Below are positions 24,908-35,470 of a DNA stretch of 41,871 nucleotides, one piece after another. The DNA comes from Bacteroidota bacterium. GTDB taxonomy: Bacteria; Bacteroidota; Bacteroidia; Chitinophagales; Saprospiraceae. A program made the position numbers and the translations under genes. The DNA lies in NCBI GenBank assembly GCA_024743405.1, contig JANSWP010000063.1, positions 1-41,871 on the forward strand. Direction: 5' to 3'. Below the pieces are notes generated by a model. That model did no database searches and was not told the DNA's origin. It saw nothing but the letters and a program-made list of their open reading frames with translations. Position 1 is the first letter of the stretch. Every line of letters starts with the position of its first letter.

Positions 24908-27067
24908 TCAATTATCTAAATACTTAACGGGCGCATTTGTATTATAAAAAACAAAGGACCAGATGTCAGCTTGTTCATCCAATACTTTCGAAATTGGCTT
25001 TCCAGCTCCGTGACCTGCCTTTTGTTCTATTCTAATAATTACTGGGTTTTCGCCTTTATGAGATTTTTGTAATTGGGCCGCAAATTTGAAAGAATGAGCC
25101 GGAACAACACGGTCATCATGGTCAGCTGTGGTGACCATTGTAGCTGGGTATGAAACACCTTCTTTTAAATTGTGTAACGGAGAGTATCCAATTAAATTTT
25201 TGAATTCCTCTTCTGACCGTTCTGAACTTCCATATTCTGGAATCCAACCCTTTCCAACTGTAAATTTATGGTATCGCAACATATCCATTACGCCTACAGC
25301 AGGTAATGCAACTGCAAATAAATCAGGTCGTTGAGTCATACAAGCTCCAACCAAAAGTCCACCATTTGAGCCTCCAGCAATTGCTAATTTGTCTGAGGAA
25401 GTATATTTCTCATTGATTAAATATTCTCCTGCTGCTATGAAATCATCAAAAACATTTTGCTTATTTGAAAGCATTCCAGCTTTGTGCCATTCTTCTCCAT
25501 ATTCACCCCCCCCTCTAAGGTTGGGCATAGCGAATACACCTCCATTCTCTAAGAATACAATTCTGATTGTACTAAAAGAAGGGGTTAAATTGACATTGAA
25601 TCCACCATAACCATAAAGATAGGTTGGATTATTACCGTCCAGTTTTAAGTCTTTTTTGTGCACGATGAACATGCTTACCTCTGTACCATCCTTACTTTTA
25701 TACATGACTTGTTTTTCCATGTAATCTTCAGGATCAAATTTTAATTCAGCTTTTCGGAAAAGAGAAGATTCGCCTGTTTGTACATCATATTTGAAAACAG
25801 TTGGCGGATAGGTAAAGGAGGTGAAAGTGTAAAATAGTATCTGATTATCTTCACGACCACCAAGTCCACTGGCACTGCCTAACCCTGGTAATTTTATTTC
25901 CTCTCGACTGGAACCATCGTATTCGCTACAATAAATTCGAGTGGTTGCTTTTTCTAAATAAGTGGCAAATAATTTACCACCACCAGTATTTACATCTTCC
26001 AATAAATTGGTTGTTTCAGGAATAATCTCTTTCCAATTTTCTTTTGAAGGGTTAGCCAAATCAACTTCAATTAATCTATAATTTGGTGCATCAATATCAG
26101 TTTGAACTAGGAATTTCCCATTCTGGTGATGAACCACACTACTTTTGTTTTTAAACCCTCCAAACAATTCAACAAAATCATCTCCTTTTTCCAAGTCTTT
26201 ATAGAAAGTCGAGAAGCCATCTGTCCCAGGCTGTTTAAACATGACAAAATACTTTTCATCTTCGGTCACACCTCCAAAATGATAATAATCAGGATTTTCA
26301 TCATCTCTATATATTAGTTTATCCTCAGACTGAGAAGTACCCAATTCATGGTAAAAAATAGAGTGATATTTATTATCGCCGGATAATTCTGCTCCTTTTG
26401 CGGGCTCTGGGTAACGACTATAAAAGAATCCATTTTTCCACCAAGAGGCACTTGTAAATTTGCACCATTCCAACACATCATCCATTTTTTGTTTGGTTGC
26501 TATTTCCATTACATGGATTTGTGACCAATCAGAACCAGCATCACTTCTGGTATAAGCAACATATTTATAATCATCAGAAAAACCTGCTAAGCCTATAGAA
26601 GCAGTACCATCTTCTGACATTGTATTTGGGTCTAAAAATACTTCTGGTTCACCATCCAGACCTTTCTGGATATAGATTACTGATTGATTTTGTAGACCAT
26701 TGTTTTTATAGAAAAAGTAATATTCACCTGCTTTATACGGAGAAGAAAGTCGAGGGTAGTTTAATAAATCCTCCATTCTCTCTCTAATTTTATCTCTAAA
26801 AGGGATTTTTTCTAAATAATCAAAAGTTACCGCATTTTGGGAATTGACCCAAGCTTCAACTTCACTTGCAGTATCGATTTCTAACCACCGATAGGGATCA
26901 GCTACCTCATTTCCAAAGTAGTTATCTTTTTGGTCGACTGTTTCAGTGTTGGGATAAGTTAATTTCATTTTTGGATTGTCCTTGAAAGTAGTTGTAGCTT
27001 CGTTATTTTCATTCGAAGAACAACTATAAATTAATAAGGTGATTAGTATGAATGTAAAAATTCGCAT
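24908..27067 (-). CDS. Prolyl oligopeptidase family (S9A) lipoprotein
   Basis: A 719-residue serine peptidase that cleaves short peptides after proline, exported as a lipoprotein (LLIYSCSS, Cys at 16). The propeller domain fills about residues 110-430. The alpha/beta-hydrolase domain has the triad S567 (GGSNGGLL), D652 (DHDDRVV) and H686 (AGHGAG). The N-terminal YRWLE and TMSEDGTASIG segments are S9A signatures. The length agrees with bacterial prolyl endopeptidases. It appears monocistronic. Confidence 0.93.
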   Translation of the reverse strand: MRIFTFILITLLIYSCSSNENNEATTTFKDNPKMKLTYPNTETVDQKDNYFGNEVADPYRWLEIDTASEVEAWVNSQNAVTFDYLEKIPFRDKIRERMEDLLNYPRLSSPYKAGEYYFFYKNNGLQNQSVIYIQKGLDGEPEVFLDPNTMSEDGTASIGLAGFSDDYKYVAYTRSDAGSDWSQIHVMEIATKQKMDDVLEWCKFTSASWWKNGFFYSRYPEPAKGAELSGDNKYHSIFYHELGTSQSEDKLIYRDDENPDYYHFGGVTEDEKYFVMFKQPGTDGFSTFYKDLEKGDDFVELFGGFKNKSSVVHHQNGKFLVQTDIDAPNYRLIEVDLANPSKENWKEIIPETTNLLEDVNTGGGKLFATYLEKATTRIYCSEYDGSSREEIKLPGLGSASGLGGREDNQILFYTFTSFTYPPTVFKYDVQTGESSLFRKAELKFDPEDYMEKQVMYKSKDGTEVSMFIVHKKDLKLDGNNPTYLYGYGGFNVNLTPSFSTIRIVFLENGGVFAMPNLRGGGEYGEEWHKAGMLSNKQNVFDDFIAAGEYLINEKYTSSDKLAIAGGSNGGLLVGACMTQRPDLFAVALPAVGVMDMLRYHKFTVGKGWIPEYGSSERSEEEFKNLIGYSPLHNLKEGVSYPATMVTTADHDDRVVPAHSFKFAAQLQKSHKGENPVIIRIEQKAGHGAGKPISKVLDEQADIWSFVFYNTNAPVKYLDN

Positions 27068-27183
27068 TTTCTAAAAGTTTTTTTTGAATTGGTTTGAAAA
27101 AAATACCGATTATAAATCGTTTTCCTATCTCATTTGGTGATGGTTTTTTCTGGTAACAAGTGCTACTGTAAAGAATAAATAAT

Positions 27184-27942
27184 CTAGCTTCTTAGGTAAG
27201 ATGCTCCATTGACATCTAAAATTGCACCAGTTACATATTCACAACCTTCTGAGGACATCCATAATATGGCTTTAGCAATTTCCTCAGGGGTGGCAGCCCG
27301 ATTAAGTGGACTTTGTATTTTTATAGCTTCTCCTTCTGGTCCATCCAAAAATTCCCTAGCCATATCGGTTTCTACAAAACCAGGAGCAACCGTTGTTACA
27401 TAAATATTGTAAGGAGCTAATTTTTTGGCTAAGGATTGACTCATGGCATTTAATCCAGCCTTACTAGCCCCATATGCTGGGTGATCTGGTTCTCCTCGAA
27501 AAGCGCCTCTAGAGGAAATGTTTACGATTCTTCCACTTCCTTGTTTCATCATTTGTTGCGCGGCGCAATAGCAAACATTGGCAGCTCCAGTCAAATTTAC
27601 CGAAAGGGTATCATGCCAAGCTTTCCCCCAATTTTTAAAATCTGTATTATCAATGGGATGAGCAATATAGACGCCTGCATTATTGATGACGATATCCAAA
27701 GACCCAAATTCATTGGTAACCGCATCAACCAATTTCTCAACTGAACTCGGATTTGAGATATCTGCCTTAGCGGCGAAATGTCCCTCACCAGGAAGGCTAT
27801 TGATGGTATCTTTTGCCGCTTGACTATCTGACCGGAAATTGATAGCTACTTTGGCCCCTCTCTCTGCAAAGGCTTGGGCAGTGGCTCTTCCGATTCCTCT
27901 GCTTCCGCCTGTGATTAGGACGGTTTTATTTAAAAAGTTCAT
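27184..27942 (-). CDS. SDR-family oxidoreductase, FabG-like
   Basis: A 252-residue NAD(P)H-dependent short-chain dehydrogenase/reductase. The dinucleotide motif is TGGSRGIGRA near the N-terminus, with NNAG and the catalytic set S-Y-K in NISSRGAF...YGASKAGL. The C-terminal ...TGAILDVNGASYLRS is typical of FabG-type enzymes. An in-frame ATG at 27972 would add ten polar residues; the ATG at 27942 gives the usual start just before the first beta strand (MNFLNKTVLIT). The substrate is unknown. It lies downstream of the terminator of the 1746-residue surface protein and is probably transcribed alone. Confidence 0.88.
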   Translation of the reverse strand: MNFLNKTVLITGGSRGIGRATAQAFAERGAKVAINFRSDSQAAKDTINSLPGEGHFAAKADISNPSSVEKLVDAVTNEFGSLDIVINNAGVYIAHPIDNTDFKNWGKAWHDTLSVNLTGAANVCYCAAQQMMKQGSGRIVNISSRGAFRGEPDHPAYGASKAGLNAMSQSLAKKLAPYNIYVTTVAPGFVETDMAREFLDGPEGEAIKIQSPLNRAATPEEIAKAILWMSSEGCEYVTGAILDVNGASYLRS

Positions 27943-28037
27943 AGTAGGTTGGGTATTTATTTTGATCGACAAAAGTATTAAAATTGCTGGTTGTTGAATT
28001 ATTTGATAGCTATATTATTAGTTGAATTTGAAATAAA

Positions 28038-28076
28038 AAGGATGATTTCGAATAAAGACATCGAAATCATCCTTTC
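28038..28076 (-). terminator. Terminator after the large T9SS protein
   Basis: AAAGGATGATTTCGA and TCGAAATCATCCTTT form a perfect 15-bp stem with a 9-base loop. On the minus strand it is followed by a T-rich tract, as expected for the end of the 28108-33348 transcript. Confidence 0.8.
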
Positions 28077-28107
28077 TAAAATTAATACAATAAAATTAAT
28101 CTGATAA

Positions 28108-31100
28108 TCAATTATTTACAATGAGTTTCCGAGTAATTGATTCTTCAGAGACAGTTATTTTTATCAAATATATACCATCTGGAATTTCTCCAACATTTAG
28201 TTTAAATACTTCTGGTTGTGTTTGATTAATAACTAGGTTCAACGTTTTCCCTGTCAAGGTCAACAGCTGAATGTTTGCTTTTTCAACCAATTTAGGTAAT
28301 TCTAAAAAGGCAATTCCACTAGTAGGGTTTGGCGTTATTGAAAGTTCGTTAGCCCATTCTGGTTCGATTGTTCCAGTAATCCCTTCTACCGTAATTATAT
28401 CAGAAATTACAAAGCAACCATCTCCATCTGTAACTTCGACTAAATAATCACCAGCTACTAAATTAGATGGATCTTCTTCATTTGAAATTACGCTACCATC
28501 TAGTGACCAGGAGTAATTATAATTTCCAGCACCACCGCCAACTGTAATTTCTATCGCCCCTGAATTGGTCATATTTACATCATCATCAATATTGTCTACT
28601 CCTATGATTATTTGTAGAGGTTCAGGCAAAGTCATATTTGCAACAACTTCACATCCTTGAGCGTCAGTGACGGTGACATCATAATCACCACCACCTAGAT
28701 TCGAAGCAGTTTGAGTGGTTTGACCATTACTCCATAAGTAAGTATAATTATCAAATCCACCTTGAGGGAAAACGGTCAAATCACCATCACTGCTACCAAA
28801 ACAGCTAACATTATTAGCTTGAATTTCACTAATAATTAATGGCTCTGGAGCAGTTACAGAGAAGGAACAAGTCGTTGTATTCCCATTCAAATCAGAATAT
28901 TCATAGGTTACTAAAGTTATTCCTGCAGGGAATTCGCTACCGCTAGGCAGACCTTCAATAAGACCTAGATTTCCATTATCACAATTATCAATAATGTTGG
29001 GCATATCATACTCTACTAAATTTGTACAATCAACCACTTGAATATCCCCTGGACAAGCCAAAATAGGTGCTGTGTTATCGACGACAGTAATGATTGCAAC
29101 TGCAGAGCTAAAATTACCAAAACCATCGACAACGGTCAATGTAACCGTATTGTCTCCAATATTGTCACAATTAAAAGTTTGATTATCTAAGCTAAGAGAT
29201 TCAATACCACAATTATCTGAACTTCCATTGTTTACTTCTTCCGGTGTAATAAATGCATTTCCATTATCATCCAAAGTTAGGCTAAGGTTTTGAGCGATAG
29301 CAACAGGATTTACGTTTTCTGTTACGGTGACAATCGCCACTGCGGTACCAACATTGTCATTGACATCTCTTACGGAAAGGGTAACTTGATTATCTCCTAC
29401 GTTCTCACACGTAAAGTCAAAGATGTCGATAGAGTAATTTTCGATTCCACAGTTGTCAGTTGAACCGTTTTCAATCATATCTGCATTGATGCTTGCATTG
29501 CCATTCCCGTCTAAAACAATGGTGATGTTTTGAGCGACAGCATTTGGAGCCAAATTATCTACAACTGTAACTATTGCTACTTCTGAATTTGAATTACCAT
29601 TGACGTCAAGAACCATTAACGTCACTTCATGGGTTCCAATTCCATCACAGTCGAAACCAGTGACATCAACATCCATAGTTTCGATTTCACAGTTATCAAA
29701 GCTGCCATCATCTACCATTTCTGCAGTTAAAAATACGAAGCCATCGGCATTCAATTCAAGAGTTAAATCCGAAGTAATAACTGTTGGAGCTTCAAGATCT
29801 TGAGCTTCTATATTTACGGAAATAGATTCCGCACATCCGTTTTCATCAGTAATAGTTACGGTATACGAATCTGGCGCTAAATTACTAGCAGTTGCCCCTA
29901 TTTGACCGTTTGACCATTCGAATTCAAAATTCCCTGTTCCACCTTCTGCACTTACAGAAGCTTCTCCATTTTCTCCATTTTCACATTCAGCAGGAGTAAT
30001 CGATTCTACTAGGGGAACTATTTCGGTTGGTTCACCTATCGTTACTTCATCAATGGCTGGACAATTATTGTCATCAGAAATAGTGACAGCATATGTGCCT
30101 GGAGGCAGGTTTGTAATAGTAGCAGTAGTTTCTCCATTTGACCAATTGTAATTAAATGGAGCCGTTCCTCCATTTAGACTTATAGTTGCCTCACCATCTG
30201 CTGCTCCTTTACAAGAAATATTGTTGAAGCTAATATTCGTAAGAATCGTACAGCCAAACTGTAAAACAGTAACTGTTTGAATTTCTATACAATCGTTTTC
30301 ATCCGTTATCGTAACCGTATAATCACCAGGTGCAAGCTCTTGTATAGACCCAGTTGTTTCCCCATTTGACCATTCGTAGGTATAAGTTCCTGATCCACCT
30401 GTAGGAGCGGCAGTTGCTGTACCATCATTCCCGTTTGCAATAGTTTCATCTGTAGCAGTGGCATTAACAGAAAGCGTCAATGGTTCAGTAATGGTAATAT
30501 TTACAGAAACAGGACAGTTATTGTCATCAGTTGCAGTAACGGAATAATTTCCTGGAGCTAAGTTGGAGATTGTTTGGGTTGTTTCTCCATTTGACCATTC
30601 AAAAGAAACAGGATCTGATGCATTTTGAAGATTAATGGTCGCCTCTCCGTTGGCTGACCCATTACAAGAAACATCTTCTGAATCTGCTGAACCTTCAACT
30701 GTACAATTGAAGCTATTGACAGTTACGGTTTCGATGTGCTCACAATTATTATTATCTGTACAAGTCACCGAATAAATGCCAGGAGCTAAATCAATAATAC
30801 TTTGGGTTGTTTCTCCATTTGACCATTCGTATGTATAAGGGGATGTTCCACCATCTGGTGTCGCTTCTGCTGTTCCATTATTGGCGCCTAAACTTGTTTC
30901 TCCGGTGGCAACAGCATTTGTAATAAGCTCATTTGGCTGTGTAATTTCAACAGATTCAGCCGAAGTACATCCTTCTCCATCTGTAACGGTAACACCATAA
31001 TTTCCTGCATTCAAATCTGAAATGGTAATAGTAGTTTCACCATTTGACCATTCATAAACATAATTTTCATCTCCGCCATTAGCAGAGATGGTTGCTTCTC

Positions 31101-33348
31101 CATTTGAATTGCCAAAGCAATCTACATTACTTTGACTACTTATACTTGAAGTTAATTCTGGCGTTTCGGTGACTTCTGCGGTAGAAGTTTCTGTACAGCC
31201 ATTATTGTTATTTGTCACGGTTAACGAGTAGATTCCAATAGCATCAACTTCTGGAGTTTGAGTATTTTGACCCTCAATGATATTTCCATTTGTGGTCGTC
31301 CAGTCATAAGTAAAATTAGAACCGCTTGAGGAATTAGTTCCATCCAAAAAGACGGTAATATTATCGCAATTTAATTTTTCATCCTCTCCTGCGTTAGCAG
31401 TTGGTGTAATAAGATCTTCATCGACATCTGTTTCCGTTGAGGAAGTACAACCGTTTGATCCTGTTACGGTAAGGGTGTAAGTTCCTACATTTTCTACATT
31501 AGGGTCTTCCTCTGACGAGGTGAAATTATTTGGACCTTCCCAGGAAAATACGGCATTAGGGGTCGTAGAGATTCCATCAAGAGTAATGCTAGTGGTTATG
31601 CAATCCAAGGTTCCACCTTCTGCTTCTGCGTTAGGTGATTCAATATCTTCAATAACCTCTGCGTCTTCCAACGTCGTACATCCATTTTCTCCAGTTACGG
31701 TCAATGTATAAAGACCAGATTCATCAACTAAAGGATCTTCTTCTTGGGAGTAAAAATTATTAGGACCTTCCCATTCAAATGTAGCATTTGAACTAGTAGA
31801 GCCACCTTCCAAGTTGATTTCAGTTACATCGCAGTTTAGTTCCCCACCTTCAGCAGATATGTTTGGAGGTGTAAAATCTTCTGTTACCAATGCCTCTGAT
31901 TCAGCTGTACAACCATTTGAATCATCTGTTACAGTAAGGGTATAAGTTCCATTTTCATCAACTTCTGGCTCTAAGGTATTTTCACCTGAAATGATATTTC
32001 CATCGTCAGTTTCCCACAAATAGGTAAACCCTCCGCTACTAGAATTGGATCCATCCAATGTAATTTGACTTTCCAAACAATTTAATAATCCATCATCACC
32101 TGCATCTGCCGTTGGTTCAGTTAAGTCTTCATCAACAAATACTTGATCTGAATGATTACAAGTGGTAATGACATCAAGTACAGTTAATGTATAAGTTCCA
32201 CTTTCATCAACTTCTGGTTCTAAAGTATTTTGACCTCCTACAATATTCCCATCCGAAGTGGACCATACATAATTAATATTAGCTCCTATGGACGAGCCGG
32301 TTCCATCTAAATCTAATGAAGATTGTAGACAATTAATAACGTCACCATCACCAGCTTCTGCGGTAGGTGCTAATGGAGGGTCTATGACAATATTAGGAAG
32401 CTGTGCCGTACAGCCGTTTAAATCGGTGGTAGTTACTGAATATACACCGGGTTGAAGAGCAAATGCAGTTGCACCAACTTGTCCGTTGCTCCAAGAATAA
32501 GAATAGATACCTGTTCCTCCTGTTCCAAAAACTGTGGCAGATCCCATTATGCCGTTACATCCTGCGTGGGTTACATTTCCAACATTTAATGCAACTGGGC
32601 TGGTTGGTTGACTAACAAGTATTGGACCTAACTCTTTCGTTCCTCCATTGGATCCTGAAACGGTAACGTTATATATGCCTGCGGGAATATTATATATGTT
32701 TTGAGAAGCCATTCCATTACTCCATTGGTAATTGTAAGGTCCAATTCCACCGGATACATTAATCTCAATTGCACCTGTATTTTGTCCAAAACAATCTACA
32801 CTAACTACATTGACTACACTTGCTTGTGGAGGTAATGGCGGACAAGCTTGGGCAAAATTGTACAAGCCAGTGGTGCCTATTTGTCCTACTTCTGTAATGG
32901 TTCGATCCGGACATATACCATAGATAGTAGGGTAGTAATTAACAGCATAAGGCCCCGGAAGACTTGCATCATCAATAATAGGGTAGGAAGTGCCGCTAGT
33001 CCAATTACCGATGGTATTTGGGCCAGTTCCTAAAATATCGGCTAAAGTAGTGCTTCCATCTCCTTCAATGGAAAAAGTCATGACTTCATAAGAGCCAGGA
33101 GGTCCATAACTTTGGTACAAGTTTTCAAACGCATGGGTTTGGTGATAGTTCCAGCATGGCCCACACCAGGTTGCAAAAAAGTCCAAAAAAACGACTTTAT
33201 CTTGATCAAGATAATCTTCATAAAGTCTGTGAGTCTGACCATTAATGTCTGTTGAAGTAAAATTGGGCGCCGTACTACCAGGAGGTAGTTGAGAATAAGC
33301 AGTAGTGAAAAATGAAAGTAAAAGACAGGTAAATAAAAATCGTTTCAT
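28108..33348 (-). CDS. Giant T9SS-secreted protein: thioredoxin-like domain plus SprB and PKD-like repeats
   Basis: A 1746-residue secreted protein. The signal peptide is residues 1-20 (MKRFLFTCLLLSFFTTAYSQ). Residues 21-165 form a TlpA/AhpC-like thioredoxin fold with an intact CxxC (WCGPC, C62 and C65). There follow SprB-type repeats with the signature (DCFG...GG..PY.YQWSNG.....L..G.Y.VTVTD), five PKD-like units with paired cysteines (about 325-700), more SprB units (about 710-1130), three cysteine-containing HYR-like units with strong mutual similarity (about 1140-1420), two more SprB-like units, and a type A T9SS sorting domain (last 80 residues, ITPNPTSGIAFLELP... RKLIVNN). SprB-like repeats occur in Flavobacterium gliding adhesin. 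It probably sits on the cell surface. The thioredoxin head on an adhesin-like stalk is unusual. Confidence 0.85.
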   Translation of the reverse strand: MKRFLFTCLLLSFFTTAYSQLPPGSTAPNFTSTDINGQTHRLYEDYLDQDKVVFLDFFATWCGPCWNYHQTHAFENLYQSYGPPGSYEVMTFSIEGDGSTTLADILGTGPNTIGNWTSGTSYPIIDDASLPGPYAVNYYPTIYGICPDRTITEVGQIGTTGLYNFAQACPPLPPQASVVNVVSVDCFGQNTGAIEINVSGGIGPYNYQWSNGMASQNIYNIPAGIYNVTVSGSNGGTKELGPILVSQPTSPVALNVGNVTHAGCNGIMGSATVFGTGGTGIYSYSWSNGQVGATAFALQPGVYSVTTTDLNGCTAQLPNIVIDPPLAPTAEAGDGDVINCLQSSLDLDGTGSSIGANINYVWSTSDGNIVGGQNTLEPEVDESGTYTLTVLDVITTCNHSDQVFVDEDLTEPTADAGDDGLLNCLESQITLDGSNSSSGGFTYLWETDDGNIISGENTLEPEVDENGTYTLTVTDDSNGCTAESEALVTEDFTPPNISAEGGELNCDVTEINLEGGSTSSNATFEWEGPNNFYSQEEDPLVDESGLYTLTVTGENGCTTLEDAEVIEDIESPNAEAEGGTLDCITTSITLDGISTTPNAVFSWEGPNNFTSSEEDPNVENVGTYTLTVTGSNGCTSSTETDVDEDLITPTANAGEDEKLNCDNITVFLDGTNSSSGSNFTYDWTTTNGNIIEGQNTQTPEVDAIGIYSLTVTNNNNGCTETSTAEVTETPELTSSISSQSNVDCFGNSNGEATISANGGDENYVYEWSNGETTITISDLNAGNYGVTVTDGEGCTSAESVEITQPNELITNAVATGETSLGANNGTAEATPDGGTSPYTYEWSNGETTQSIIDLAPGIYSVTCTDNNNCEHIETVTVNSFNCTVEGSADSEDVSCNGSANGEATINLQNASDPVSFEWSNGETTQTISNLAPGNYSVTATDDNNCPVSVNITITEPLTLSVNATATDETIANGNDGTATAAPTGGSGTYTYEWSNGETTGSIQELAPGDYTVTITDENDCIEIQTVTVLQFGCTILTNISFNNISCKGAADGEATISLNGGTAPFNYNWSNGETTATITNLPPGTYAVTISDDNNCPAIDEVTIGEPTEIVPLVESITPAECENGENGEASVSAEGGTGNFEFEWSNGQIGATASNLAPDSYTVTITDENGCAESISVNIEAQDLEAPTVITSDLTLELNADGFVFLTAEMVDDGSFDNCEIETMDVDVTGFDCDGIGTHEVTLMVLDVNGNSNSEVAIVTVVDNLAPNAVAQNITIVLDGNGNASINADMIENGSTDNCGIENYSIDIFDFTCENVGDNQVTLSVRDVNDNVGTAVAIVTVTENVNPVAIAQNLSLTLDDNGNAFITPEEVNNGSSDNCGIESLSLDNQTFNCDNIGDNTVTLTVVDGFGNFSSAVAIITVVDNTAPILACPGDIQVVDCTNLVEYDMPNIIDNCDNGNLGLIEGLPSGSEFPAGITLVTYEYSDLNGNTTTCSFSVTAPEPLIISEIQANNVSCFGSSDGDLTVFPQGGFDNYTYLWSNGQTTQTASNLGGGDYDVTVTDAQGCEVVANMTLPEPLQIIIGVDNIDDDVNMTNSGAIEITVGGGAGNYNYSWSLDGSVISNEEDPSNLVAGDYLVEVTDGDGCFVISDIITVEGITGTIEPEWANELSITPNPTSGIAFLELPKLVEKANIQLLTLTGKTLNLVINQTQPEVFKLNVGEIPDGIYLIKITVSEESITRKLIVNN

Positions 33349-33448
33349 GAGTTATCAAGTTGGTTGAATAAATATGAGAGGTAGAAAATTAGGTACTTGC
33401 AAGTGCACAATAGGTGTCAAATCCTATCGGTTACAAACTATCCGTTCA

Positions 33449-33456
33449 CAAATCTA
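33449..33456 (-). promoter_or_regulatory. Candidate -7 box TAGATTTG upstream of the giant surface protein
   Basis: The minus-strand octamer TAGATTTG fits TAnnTTTG and lies about 100 bases upstream of the start codon of the 1746-residue protein. The -33 region has no clear TTTG. Confidence 0.3.
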
Positions 33457-33531
33457 AAAAAATGTATTGTATATTTTAATATTTAATAAAAATGGAGAAG
33501 AATATTTTTCAATTTGGTCAATTATCCATCA

Positions 33532-34266
33532 TTATTTTGGTAGTCGCCACCCTTGAGGAGTTCCATATGCATGAACAATTTCTAAAAATATACTTCTAGA
33601 CATACTACCTGGGTTAAGCCCAGGCTGACCTTCTGGTATTTCAATATCTAATTCCTTAAAATAATCTTCCCAGATATTAAAGGTTTGATTCGTTTTTGGG
33701 TCTTTGTAGGTCATAGGGCGTAGCTGAAAAATGGCTTGATCGTCATTGGCTTTTTTGAAGGAATGATAAATTAACTCAGAACAATAATAGGCATCATTAT
33801 TTATGTCAAATACTTCATCATATGGTTTGCCAGATAAAGATTTAGCTTTGAGAATGGCAGGTTTTATTAAGTTAGAAAATTCAGATTTTAACCTCCCAAC
33901 CAATATTTTAGGGGCTTCATTTTTGTCAAAACTTCGACTGAAAAAGACATCGAAATTCGTTTCGACAACTCCTTCTGAAATGGCTTCCAAAACGACTAAT
34001 CTTCCAGTCGTATCATTTCTAACAACCATCCCCACGTGTGACAATTTAGCTCCATTTTTTCCGAAAGTCACTTGTTCAATAGCGTCACAAAATAGACCAC
34101 AATCACTGTCCTGAAACAATAAATCGCCAGGTTTTAATTTAAATGCCTCCCATATTTTTACCTTTTGAATTTGTGGTGCTAATTTTTCATTGGTATTCTG
34201 GGAATTAATGATTTCGCAACCAAAGAAAAGGGAGAGAAGCAGACAGAAATAAATAAGTTTTTTCAT
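33532..34266 (-). CDS. YiiX/YebB-like permuted NlpC/P60 cysteine hydrolase lipoprotein
   Basis: A 244-residue exported lipoprotein (LLLSLFFGC, Cys at about 17). The fold signature is that of the circularly permuted papain-like enzymes of the YiiX/YebB group: KPGDLLFQDSDCGLFCDAIEQVTFG, then LSHVGMVV (catalytic His) and YYCSELIYHSF (catalytic Cys). Such proteins are thought to act on peptidoglycan peptides or lipids; the exact substrate is unknown. Its start overlaps the stop of the upstream M43 protease by 4 bases, so the pair is probably an operon. Confidence 0.82.
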   Translation of the reverse strand: MKKLIYFCLLLSLFFGCEIINSQNTNEKLAPQIQKVKIWEAFKLKPGDLLFQDSDCGLFCDAIEQVTFGKNGAKLSHVGMVVRNDTTGRLVVLEAISEGVVETNFDVFFSRSFDKNEAPKILVGRLKSEFSNLIKPAILKAKSLSGKPYDEVFDINNDAYYCSELIYHSFKKANDDQAIFQLRPMTYKDPKTNQTFNIWEDYFKELDIEIPEGQPGLNPGSMSRSIFLEIVHAYGTPQGWRLPK

Positions 34267-35462
34267 TTTGCTAGAATGATCTTTTTAACAAACATTTGGT
34301 CTTTTTGACTAACCTTTAAGAAATAAATCCCATTAGGTAAGTGCGATAAATCAAAATAGTTCGTTGACAATGAAGAGTTTATGTTTGGATGGGTCTTGAA
34401 CCCATTTTTATGGATAAGTTCAAATCTTAATAAAGAAAGGTCTGTTTTATTTCCAAAATTTAAATTTAATATTCCTAAAGAGGGATTTGGGAAAACGGTT
34501 AGGTTAAGCTCTTTTTCGAATTGATTGGTACCCACTTCAATACATCCATTTGATGTTAATAATCCTGCACGTGGACCATTTAATGTTGCTAATATTCTCA
34601 TTTTTTGTCCTTTAGTAAACATCGCCATACAAGCATCATTTGTCCAATACATAAAGTTCATAAACATATCATTGGAACCGCAAGAAACAGAAGGATGTAC
34701 AGGGCATTTTCCAAGATAACTCTGCGATGAAATTGGGGTGTCCAATACTTTGTCATCTTCACAATCATTTGTCCAAACATGACATAGGTTGAGATAGTGT
34801 CCTATTTCATGAGTTGTGGTTCGACCCAAGTGATAAGGAGGTTCGACCAAAATATTACCAAAATTTTGATAATTGATTTCTATACCGTCTTCTTCTGGAA
34901 TATCTTCACCCGGAAAAGATCCAAATCCTGCTATACTGTTGCTATTAGCTACCCATATATTCAGGTATTTTGAACTGTCCCATGCATCAGAACCACCTTC
35001 TGAATTATAATGAATACTTGTGCTTCCTAAAATTGCAGGGGCTTGGGTAAAAGTTCTCGTGATCCCATTTGTTGGTTCTCCATTGGGATCTACTTTTGCT
35101 AAGCAAAACTCAATTTCAATATCCGCAATAGTATTTTGGAACTCAGCTGGAACAGTTGACAAGTCTGTATTTAATGCTCGAAAATCTTTATTCAATAATT
35201 CAATTTGAGATTGAATTTGTTCGGTTGAAATGTTTTGAACAGTTTGATTCCAAACGACGTGTACTACAACAGGGATTGTAATGATGGATCTATTTTGGAG
35301 TGTAAATTCATTTTCTGATATCCATTTTTGGGTAAACGCTTCTAATTCAGATTGGTTTGGAATTTGAGAAGGAGTTGGGTTAGACCCACATCGTAGGGTT
35401 TGAGAGAAATTAATATTGTTAAACCAAAATATAAATGATAATAAAAATAATCCTCTGAACAT
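34263..35462 (-). CDS. M43 (cytophagalysin-like) secreted zinc metalloprotease with T9SS tail
   Basis: A 399-residue secreted metalloprotease of the pappalysin/cytophagalysin family. The signal peptide is LFLLSFIFWFNNINFSQ. The zinc motif is HEIGHYLNLCH (218-228), where the third ligand is H228, with a Met-turn segment FMNFMYWTND about 45 residues on. The C-terminal 75 residues (VFPNPSLGILNLNFG... VKKIILAK) are a T9SS sorting domain. It precedes and overlaps the YiiX-like gene by 4 bases. It likely degrades external protein. Confidence 0.9.
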   Translation of the reverse strand: MFRGLFLLSFIFWFNNINFSQTLRCGSNPTPSQIPNQSELEAFTQKWISENEFTLQNRSIITIPVVVHVVWNQTVQNISTEQIQSQIELLNKDFRALNTDLSTVPAEFQNTIADIEIEFCLAKVDPNGEPTNGITRTFTQAPAILGSTSIHYNSEGGSDAWDSSKYLNIWVANSNSIAGFGSFPGEDIPEEDGIEINYQNFGNILVEPPYHLGRTTTHEIGHYLNLCHVWTNDCEDDKVLDTPISSQSYLGKCPVHPSVSCGSNDMFMNFMYWTNDACMAMFTKGQKMRILATLNGPRAGLLTSNGCIEVGTNQFEKELNLTVFPNPSLGILNLNFGNKTDLSLLRFELIHKNGFKTHPNINSSLSTNYFDLSHLPNGIYFLKVSQKDQMFVKKIILAK

Positions 35463-35470
35463 CTAATGAA

